A stretch of DNA of 5,991 bases, taken from the NCBI GenBank assembly GCA_028280675.1, contig JANQLI010000202.1:1-5991 (forward strand), read 5' to 3'. Below, piece after piece: positions 1 to 4,790 of the stretch. This stretch comes from Alphaproteobacteria bacterium. Lineage in GTDB: Bacteria; Pseudomonadota; Alphaproteobacteria; SMXP01. A program made the translations under genes and the position numbers. Each line of letters opens with the position of its first letter. Positions within the stretch are counted from its first letter, which is position 1. The notes below the pieces were generated by a model. It was not told the DNA's origin and did no database searches. It was given only the letters and a program-made list of their open reading frames with translations.

Positions 1-1
1 T

Positions 2-172
2 CACATTATCGATTTGCCCGGCGGATCGGCCAAGTTTCGACGCTTTCATGAAGATATGGCCGAATATGGGGCAACACGGCCCTTCCACGGAACCTTAGAG
101 ACCTGGACCTATCCACCGCTCAATGAAACCCGGCGGGTCGCCAAAATCATCCGCCGGAAACTGAAGCTCTAG
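2..172 (+). CDS. C-terminal end of a protein, tentatively ELM1-like (Mito_fiss_Elm1 family); 5' part outside window
   Basis: The frame is open from the left edge and closes with TAG at 170-172, giving the last 56 residues. It contains a GGSAKFRRFH stretch, then TRPFHG, an ETWTYPPLNET stretch, and a basic tail ending RRKLKL. From memory, a GGS-x-KF-x-x-FH block followed by TRPF-x-G and W-x-Y-x-P-L-x-x-T is typical of the C-terminus of bacterial proteins annotated as mitochondrial fission ELM1 family. These have a glycosyltransferase-B-like fold, and their bacterial function is not settled. The assignment rests on a short fragment and is tentative. That this is a real coding end is more certain: the codons look normal and the frame stops before a non-coding gap and the next gene. 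It lies on the same strand as trxB, about 115 bases upstream, so it is probably a separate transcription unit. Confidence 0.55.
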   Translation, partial: HIIDLPGGSAKFRRFHEDMAEYGATRPFHGTLETWTYPPLNETRRVAKIIRRKLKL

Positions 173-217
173 TCCCAGGCTCCCGAATCTGTCATCAAAG
201 ATTGACGGGCTTAAGAC

Positions 218-248
218 TTGCCCTCCACGCCCGCAACCCATACATAAA
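218..248 (+). promoter_or_regulatory. Weak sigma-70-like promoter candidate for trxB
   Basis: In the 114-base gap before trxB, TTGCCC (218-223) could be a -35 box. The A/T-rich TACATAAA (241-248) follows at a spacing of 17 to 19 bases and could hold the -10. Both match consensus only partly. The gap also holds an interrupted dyad, GTCA (191-194) and TGAC (203-206) with 8 bases between, which could be an operator, although its T-to-A spacing is one base longer than the classic LysR-type T-N11-A. The gap shows no clear terminator for the upstream gene. Confidence 0.25.
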
Positions 249-276
249 TCCGCGTTGAAGACCGCACAGTATTGCT

Positions 277-280
277 GGAG
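277..280 (+). promoter_or_regulatory. Shine-Dalgarno site that fixes the trxB start
   Basis: GGAG sits 6 bases before the ATG at 287. An in-frame TTG at 272 would add five residues (M/L-L-E-T-F), but the GGAG would then lie inside the gene. The ATG at 287 is therefore preferred, and it also gives the usual family length. Confidence 0.8.
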
Positions 281-286
281 ACATTT

Positions 287-1249
287 ATGACTGAGCACCA
301 CTCCAAAATCGTGATTATTGGATCAGGCCCTGCGGGCTACACGGCCGCTATCTATGCCGCACGTGCGATGTTGGACCCCATGCTGATCTCCGGCTTACAG
401 CCCGGCGGGCAATTGACCATCACCACCGATGTCGAGAACTACCCTGGTTTTGCCGATGTCATCCAAGGCCCGTGGTTGATGGAGCAAATGAAGGCCCAAG
501 CCGAACATGTCGGCACCAAAATGGTGAACGACACCATTACCGAGGTCGATTTCGACGCCCGCCCGTTTCGCATGACCGGTGACAGCGGTGATATTTACAC
601 CGCCGATGCAGTGGTGATTGCCACCGGCGCGCAAGCCAAATGGCTCGGTCTCGAGTCTGAACAAACGTTCCAAGGTTTTGGCGTGTCGGCTTGCGCCACA
701 TGCGATGGGTTTTTCTACCGTGACAAAGAGGTCGTGGTTGTCGGTGGCGGGAACACAGCGGTCGAAGAAGCCCTGTTCCTGACCAACTTCGCCAGCAAGG
801 TGACCCTTGTTCATCGCAGGGATAGTTTGCGTGCCGAAAAGATTTTGCAAAAGCGTCTTCTTGAGCACCCAAAAATCGAGACCGTGTGGGACAGTGTGGT
901 CGCAGAAATTGTTGGTGACAACGATCCTCTTGGCGTCACGGGCGCACGCATCCACAATGTCAAAACCGATCAGGAAACCGCCATCCCTTGTGACGGCGTG
1001 TTCATTGCCATTGGTCATGCTCCATCGACCGCATTGTTCAAAGATAAAGTCGCAATGAACGACCACGGCTATATCGACACAGCCCCCGATTCCACCGCCA
1101 CCAATATTCCCGGGGTCTATGCTGCTGGTGACGTGACCGACGACGTCTATCGCCAAGCCGTCACGGCTGCAGGTATGGGCTGCATGGCGGCATTGGAGGC
1201 GGAAAAGTTCCTCGCCGAACTTGAAAGCTTGCCAAGCGCCGCTGAATAA
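287..1249 (+). CDS. trxB: Thioredoxin reductase (thioredoxin-disulfide reductase, NADPH)
   Basis: Cytoplasmic FAD enzyme that passes electrons from NADPH to oxidised thioredoxin and so supplies reducing power to ribonucleotide reductase, peroxiredoxins and other thiol systems. The product is 320 residues, the normal length for the low-molecular-weight bacterial type. Visible landmarks are the FAD-binding GSGPAG near residues 12-17, the QPGGQL and ENYPGF segments (about 38-55), the second FAD segment IATGA (about 111-115), and the redox-active CATC at residues 136-139 followed by D140. The NADPH fold has GGGNTAVEEA (153-162) and HRR with R182, which favour NADPH over NADH. The C-terminal FAD motif PGVYAAGDV is near 275-283, with RQAVTAAG near 289-296. 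No expected catalytic part is missing. The ATG at 287 was chosen for its well-spaced GGAG. The regulator gene follows 32 bases downstream on the same strand, probably in one operon. Confidence 0.97.
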   Translation: MTEHHSKIVIIGSGPAGYTAAIYAARAMLDPMLISGLQPGGQLTITTDVENYPGFADVIQGPWLMEQMKAQAEHVGTKMVNDTITEVDFDARPFRMTGDSGDIYTADAVVIATGAQAKWLGLESEQTFQGFGVSACATCDGFFYRDKEVVVVGGGNTAVEEALFLTNFASKVTLVHRRDSLRAEKILQKRLLEHPKIETVWDSVVAEIVGDNDPLGVTGARIHNVKTDQETAIPCDGVFIAIGHAPSTALFKDKVAMNDHGYIDTAPDSTATNIPGVYAAGDVTDDVYRQAVTAAGMGCMAALEAEKFLAELESLPSAAE

Positions 1250-1258
1250 CCCACTCTT

Positions 1259-1275
1259 TCTCCCAACGTTGGAGA
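1259..1275. promoter_or_regulatory. Dyad with T-N11-A spacing, possible LysR-type autoregulatory site
   Basis: The trxB-lysR gap holds the perfect 10-bp palindrome CCAACGTTGG (1263-1272). It is flanked to give T1261-N11-A1273, the spacing and inner dyad of a LysR-type box. If one C is bulged, the symmetry extends to 8-base arms (1259-1275). The right arm covers the GGAG (1271-1274) that serves the regulator's start at 1282, so a bound protein there could block ribosomes only indirectly, through transcription. This is read from pattern alone; a palindrome around a GGAG site can also arise by chance. Confidence 0.35.
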
Positions 1276-1281
1276 GCACTT

Positions 1282-2175
1282 ATGGATTGGGATAAATTAC
1301 GCATCTTTCATGCGGTTGCCGATGCGGGCAGCTTCACCAAAGCGGGGGATGTGCTCGGCCTCAGCCAATCAGCCGTCAGCCGCCAAATCAGCTCTCTCGA
1401 AGACGACATCAGCACCACCTTGTTTCACCGCCATGCGCGCGGGCTTCTGCTCACAGAGCAAGGGGAAACCCTCTATAAGACCGCACACGAAATGGCGGGC
1501 AAGCTCGCGCTCACCGAAGCGCAAATCAAAGATTCCAAACACACCCCGCAAGGGGATTTGATCATCACTTCACCGGTGGGTTTGGGCTCAACATGGCTAA
1601 CACCACGGCTCAAAGAGTTCACCGATATGTATCCCCAAATCAATCTCAGCTTGGTGGTGACGGACAAAGAGCTCGACCTTGGCATGCGCGAAGCCGATGC
1701 GGCCATCCGCTTGCGCATTCCCCCGCAAGCAGATCTCATTCAACGCAAACTCATCACCGTGCACCATCATATTTACGCGACCCATGACTACATCAAAGCG
1801 TTTGGCATCCCGCAAGGTGCTGATGACCTCAACAAACATCGCATTGTGCTATATGGCGAACGCTCTGAACTGCTGGATGTGTCGCCGCTCAACTGGCTCG
1901 AATGGATTGGCATGCCGAAAGGCAAAAAGCGCGAGGCGGTTTTGAAGGTGAACAATATCTATGGTGTGATGCGCGCGGTGGAAAGCGGCCTCGGTCTTGG
2001 CGTCTTGCCCGACTATATGGCGCAGAACAACCCGAACCTGATTCATGTGGCACCGGATTCCGAAGGACCAAGTTACGATACTTATTTCGTTTACCCGGAA
2101 GAGCTGCGCAATTCCAAACGCATCAATGTGTTTCGCGACTTTCTCTTACGCAAAGTCAGCGAGACGAAGTTTTAA
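1282..2175 (+). CDS. LysR-type transcriptional regulator
   Basis: DNA-binding regulator of 297 residues, the usual LTTR length. The N-terminal winged helix-turn-helix covers about residues 4-62: FHAVADAGSFTKAG leads into LGLSQSAVSRQISSLE, with the recognition helix near 28-37, and then LFHRHARGLLLTEQG. A linker helix (about 63-88) connects to the effector-binding domain (about 90-290), which contains the GDLIITSPVGLG start and the VESGLGLGVLPDYMA region near 233-247. The protein has no cysteine at all, so direct thiol or disulfide sensing of the OxyR kind is excluded despite its position behind trxB. The start ATG has GGAGAG at 1271-1276. The gene is co-directional with trxB and the methyltransferase and probably shares their transcript. 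Its effector and targets are unknown; a T-N11-A dyad just upstream hints at autoregulation. Confidence 0.93.
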   Translation: MDWDKLRIFHAVADAGSFTKAGDVLGLSQSAVSRQISSLEDDISTTLFHRHARGLLLTEQGETLYKTAHEMAGKLALTEAQIKDSKHTPQGDLIITSPVGLGSTWLTPRLKEFTDMYPQINLSLVVTDKELDLGMREADAAIRLRIPPQADLIQRKLITVHHHIYATHDYIKAFGIPQGADDLNKHRIVLYGERSELLDVSPLNWLEWIGMPKGKKREAVLKVNNIYGVMRAVESGLGLGVLPDYMAQNNPNLIHVAPDSEGPSYDTYFVYPEELRNSKRINVFRDFLLRKVSETKF

Positions 2176-2190
2176 GGAAAGTGCCGCACT

Positions 2191-2964
2191 GTGGATTTTT
2201 CTCATCCAGTTCAACAAAAAGTTTTCTTTGACATCCATACAAACCTGCCGAGAGAAAGCCCCGGAAGCGATCACTCAACATTGCAAGCGCTGAAGGCTGT
2301 GGCACAACATCTCCCAGACGAACCGCGCATTGGTGATTTCGGGTGTGGCCCAGGGTCATCGGCACTCCCTCTGGCGAAAGCCCTCCCCCAAGCGCACATC
2401 ACCGCCATTGATTTGCATAAACCCTTTATCGATGACGTAGCGCAACGTGCCCAAAAAAAAGATCTCACGAACATCACGGCGTATGTCGGCGATATGACAG
2501 ACCCGCCTTTCGATGCGGGTGACCTTGATATAATTTGGTGCGAGGGCGCTATCTATAACCTTGGGATAGACAATGCTTTGCAGCTTTGGCAACGCTATCT
2601 CAGCCCACAAGGGATCATTGTCTTCAATGACGCCATTTGGCAAGCGCCCGCGTCCAAGCGGCCGCCTGAATTAATCGAACTATGGTCAGAATATCCCAGC
2701 ATGACCGATCATGAAGGTGTACTTCGAATGATCGAGGCTGCGGGGTATGAGACGCTGGACCATTTCATTCTTCCCGAAGCCGATTGGTGGGACTCATACT
2801 ACACGCCGATGGAAGACAAACTGGCGACATTGGAAGCACAATACGCGAACCAGCCCGATGCAATCCTTCCTCTTCAGGAAGCCCGCGCGGAAATTTTGAT
2901 GCGCAGAAAATATGCCGGCCTGTATGATTACTGCTTTTATTGCGTGAGGAGTCGTAAAAACTGA
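2191..2964 (+). CDS. Class I SAM-dependent methyltransferase, substrate unknown
   Basis: Predicted soluble methyltransferase of 257 residues. Motif I, the SAM-binding glycine loop, is DFGCGPGSS at 49-57. The acidic residue for the ribose hydroxyls is D74 in TAIDLH, and GDM at 100-102 fits the adenine-contact position. The post-motif segment IIWCEGAIYNLG (114-125) and the strand GIIVFNDAIW (141-150) follow. The WCEGAIYN signature and the later FILPE...W (about 192-200) recall a family of small-molecule-type methyltransferases annotated only as class I; the substrate cannot be inferred. The start is GTG at 2191 with AAGGA at 2174-2178, overlapping the regulator's stop codon at a slightly long spacing. 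No in-frame ATG occurs before motif I, so a later start would destroy the fold. The 15-base gap to lysR suggests one operon. Cysteines 248 and 251 form CFYC in what is probably the last strand. Confidence 0.9.
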   Translation: MDFSHPVQQKVFFDIHTNLPRESPGSDHSTLQALKAVAQHLPDEPRIGDFGCGPGSSALPLAKALPQAHITAIDLHKPFIDDVAQRAQKKDLTNITAYVGDMTDPPFDAGDLDIIWCEGAIYNLGIDNALQLWQRYLSPQGIIVFNDAIWQAPASKRPPELIELWSEYPSMTDHEGVLRMIEAAGYETLDHFILPEADWWDSYYTPMEDKLATLEAQYANQPDAILPLQEARAEILMRRKYAGLYDYCFYCVRSRKN

Positions 2965-3001
2965 AATACAAAGTCAGCAAAACGAGGTTTTAACAATTCA
3001 A

Positions 3002-3027
3002 TCCCTTCTCCCCTTTGGGACGAGGGA
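3002..3027. repeat. Imperfect hairpin in the leader of the VOC gene
   Basis: Arms 3002-3012 and 3017-3027 pair over 11 positions, with one mismatch (3008/3021) and one G-U pair (3007/3022), around a CTTT loop. On the plus strand an A-rich run follows (AAAATAAAA), not a T run, and AAGGA at 3034-3038 then serves the ATG at 3047. It is therefore not a standard intrinsic terminator for the methyltransferase. It could be a leader structure, an mRNA-processing site or a copy of a small palindromic repeat. The remaining bases of the 82-base gap show nothing else convincing. Confidence 0.5.
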
Positions 3028-3046
3028 AAATAAAAGGACCCTATCT

Positions 3047-3553
3047 ATGTCTCTCCTCATCGACGCGGTGCGCCGCACCACCATCACCACGTATGACATC
3101 GAGGCGAGTCTCACATTTTATCGCGACATGCTGGGGATGAGGGTATGGTATGATGGTGTGTTTGACGATCCAGCAGTGCCAGAGGTGTATGACCTGCCCA
3201 AAAACACCAAAACGCGGGTGTGTATCCTGCAAGGAGGAAGTGATGGCGAGGTGAAGCATCACGGCATGGTCAGCGGCATGATTGGCCTGCTGCATTTTGA
3301 AGGGATTCCGTCACCCGAGCTTCCGACTCCTGTGAAACGTCCCATGCCCGGCGAAATCATTATCATGTTTGGCACGACCAAAATGCGTGACATCGAAAAG
3401 CGCATGGTCGAAGGCGGGTATCACCTCGAAGGCCCGCCGATCAACCTCAGCACACCAGGACGCAAAGTGGTCTATGAACTCATTGGCCGTGATCCGAATG
3501 GCGTCCGGGTCGCCTTTGCCCAGCAAAGCGAAATCGGCCCGTCATTGGTGTGA
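3047..3553 (+). CDS. VOC-superfamily (glyoxalase/bleomycin-resistance fold) protein, possibly without metal site
   Basis: A 168-residue protein with the paired beta-alpha-beta-beta-beta layout of the vicinal oxygen chelate superfamily. The first module is recognisable as TTITTYDIEASLTFYRDMLGM (about 11-31), where DIEASLTFYRD-x-LG is the classic helix. The second ends in RDPNGVRVAFAQ (148-159), matching the usual RDPDG-x-x-IEL strand. The family includes glyoxalase I, ring-cleaving dioxygenases, fosfomycin and bleomycin resistance proteins and epimerases, most using a divalent metal. Here the position normally held by the first ligand His reads Thr (RRTTITT), and the usual final Glu reads Ala156, so metal binding as in glyoxalase I looks unlikely. 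H83 in LLHFEG may occupy a middle ligand position. The start has AAGGA (3034-3038) 8 bases ahead. The 82-base gap separates it from the methyltransferase, and co-transcription is possible. The substrate is unknown. Confidence 0.85.
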   Translation: MSLLIDAVRRTTITTYDIEASLTFYRDMLGMRVWYDGVFDDPAVPEVYDLPKNTKTRVCILQGGSDGEVKHHGMVSGMIGLLHFEGIPSPELPTPVKRPMPGEIIIMFGTTKMRDIEKRMVEGGYHLEGPPINLSTPGRKVVYELIGRDPNGVRVAFAQQSEIGPSLV

Positions 3554-3556
3554 TGC

Positions 3557-4588
3557 TCACCTATAAAGTTTGGAGCCAGCTAATAGAGTATGATTAAATA
3601 TCCGCCTTGAGTATGCGGTAAGGAATGTAGTTGTTATTGGATCAAATCGCGAAGAACCGAGCCAATACTCATAAGAAATTGGATTTCCATTTACTCGAAG
3701 AGTCAGTTCTTTTTTTGCTTGATTCAAATCGAAATTGTGAAATCGAATTATGCCAGGTATTGAACCTTCATAGATCTCTAGGTCGAGATAGTCTTGCTGC
3801 TTTTCAAACGAGTATATATAGCGAGCATCCCTCAGAATCTGAGTTAATTCTTTTGGCCTAGAAATAGCGTTAACATTCTCTGGGTAACCACCATCATTTA
3901 GACTTTTATTCTTCTCGCCTATTTCTTTTAAGAAAGGCACCTCTAACCAAACCTCGGGAGGTATTGCGTATGCGCTTAGCGTATAATGAGGTTTTTTAGA
4001 TAAGCCCCTCTTCAACCATCCAACCTGATCACGAGGGTCCGTTGCCCACGATAACCACCAGCTCGCAGAAGTCATTTGAAGAGACAGCAGTTTTATCCGT
4101 GCCTCTGGATGCTGGTAATAGACTTCAGAAACATAAGCCTCAATCACATCTGGCTTATCAGCATTATCCAGCCAATAAACCGTAGGTATTTCGTCAAAAT
4201 CATTTGCTTCGCCATCAAGCGACCACGCGCGAGGAGCATTTGCGGCACAATATTTTCCCGGGTGGATAACAAGACCAGCGCCTGATGGAAGACGATAGCC
4301 AACGGAGGCGATGTCCATACCATAGCCAGAAAGCTTCGCCGCACCATCGGCAAGCGGAAAAAAGCGAATCAACCCTGCTCGTTTGTACTCACATTTCAAT
4401 GTGGCATTGATGGTGTGAAGCTCACCTTCTGCCTCCACGAGAACTTCGACATCATAAAAACGGTCCGGGTGCTTCAGGAACGGAAACACGACAAAGACAA
4501 ATAGGAAGATGATAAAAAAGGTCTTACCTAGATTGCCTTTGCTCGGTTTGAGCATGTGATTCAGTTTTAAGTTATCCAAGCCGCTCAT
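3557..4588 (-). CDS. Unrecognised membrane-anchored protein with large exported domain
   Basis: I do not recognise this 343-residue product. The N-terminus is basic (KPSKGNLGK, about 15-22) and leads into one very hydrophobic segment (about 24-38, rich in F, I, V and L). The rest is hydrophilic and mixed alpha/beta in look, so a single inner-membrane anchor with the domain in the periplasm is likely; no lipobox or signal-peptidase site is clear. It has only two cysteines, C66 and C114, both in the predicted exported part, which could form a disulfide. Aromatic residues are frequent (WWLSW near 177-181, YEYW near 306-309). ATG at 4588 is preferred; its GAGG lies directly against the start, an unusual spacing, and TTG at 4594 or the next Met (residue 12) are alternatives. 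The stop lies 3 bases from the VOC gene's stop, tail to tail. GC falls from about 55% in the 5' half to about 35% in the 3' third, unlike the neighbours. Confidence 0.75.
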   Translation of the reverse strand: MSGLDNLKLNHMLKPSKGNLGKTFFIIFLFVFVVFPFLKHPDRFYDVEVLVEAEGELHTINATLKCEYKRAGLIRFFPLADGAAKLSGYGMDIASVGYRLPSGAGLVIHPGKYCAANAPRAWSLDGEANDFDEIPTVYWLDNADKPDVIEAYVSEVYYQHPEARIKLLSLQMTSASWWLSWATDPRDQVGWLKRGLSKKPHYTLSAYAIPPEVWLEVPFLKEIGEKNKSLNDGGYPENVNAISRPKELTQILRDARYIYSFEKQQDYLDLEIYEGSIPGIIRFHNFDLNQAKKELTLRVNGNPISYEYWLGSSRFDPITTTFLTAYSRRIFNHTLLAGSKLYR

Positions 4589-4617
4589 CCTCAACAGAAG
4601 AAAAATCGCAATAGTTG

Positions 4618-4646
4618 TGTATCTTGGATAATAAAGCTTAATACAA
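4618..4646 (-). promoter_or_regulatory. Weak promoter candidate for the membrane-anchored protein gene
   Basis: Read on the minus strand, TTGTAT (4646-4641) is followed 17 bases later by GATACA (4623-4618), about 30 bases before the ATG at 4588. A TATTAT at 4633-4628 is a better -10 match but lacks a good -35. The AT-rich stretch fits a promoter, but the call is weak. Confidence 0.22.
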
Positions 4647-4685
4647 GGTGTAGGGATTAGAACATCACCTCACCCAACCCTTGTC

Positions 4686-4708
4686 ATCTTCGGACTTGTT
4701 CCGAAGAT
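4686..4708. repeat. Palindromic repeat copy 1 (perfect 9-bp stem)
   Basis: ATCTTCGGA (4686-4694) and TCCGAAGAT (4700-4708) pair perfectly around CTTGT. With flanks it reads GTCATC...GATCCATAGC. Its layout resembles the GTCATCCCGGACTTGATCCGGGATC type of dispersed repeat known to me from alphaproteobacterial genomes. No T run follows on either strand, so a simple intrinsic terminator is unlikely. It shares its outer sequence with the larger palindrome at 4738-4782. Confidence 0.75.
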
Positions 4709-4737
4709 CCATAGCCGAGCATTTAGATCTTTGATAT

Positions 4738-4782
4738 TTCGCTATGTCATCCTCGCAACACGTGCGAGGATGACATAGCGAA
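4738..4782. repeat. Palindromic repeat copy 2 (perfect 20-bp stem, 5-base loop)
   Basis: Arms 4738-4757 and 4763-4782 are exact reverse complements, separated by ACACG. The element starts 8 bases beyond the mutL stop codon (4791-4793), so it will form a strong hairpin in the mutL mRNA 3' end. It could protect that end or help stop transcription, but the minus-strand sequence after it (ATATCAAAG) has no T tract. GTCATCCTCG...CGAGGATGACATAGC parallels copy 1 (GTCATCTTCG...CGAAGATCCATAGC). In this copy the CATAGCGAA end is present, inverted, on both sides, which makes the stem longer. Confidence 0.85.
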
Positions 4783-4790
4783 GGCACAAC

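Noticed and set aside
272..286. TTG start for trxB five codons upstream of the ATG
   Set aside because: The GGAG site would fall inside the coding sequence, and the ATG at 287 gives the normal family length.
395..1279. Long minus-strand open frame (294 codons) opposite trxB
   Set aside because: It lies entirely against a well-conserved trxB, has no recognisable motifs, and is the kind of antisense opening common in GC-rich genes.
1282..2175. OxyR-like thiol-sensing role for the LysR-type regulator
   Set aside because: The protein contains no cysteine residues.
2965..3046. Rho-independent terminator after the methyltransferase
   Set aside because: The hairpin at 3002-3027 is followed by A-rich sequence on the plus strand and sits against the next gene's ribosome binding site.
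3631..3861. Plus-strand open frame (76 codons) within the membrane-protein gene
   Set aside because: It is short, in an AT-rich region, with no ribosome binding site seen and no recognisable motif; the minus-strand frame spans the whole region without interruption.
4686..4782. Pair of palindromes as a CRISPR fragment or tandem terminators
   Set aside because: There are only two unequal copies, no constant repeat-spacer pattern, and no T run after either hairpin.
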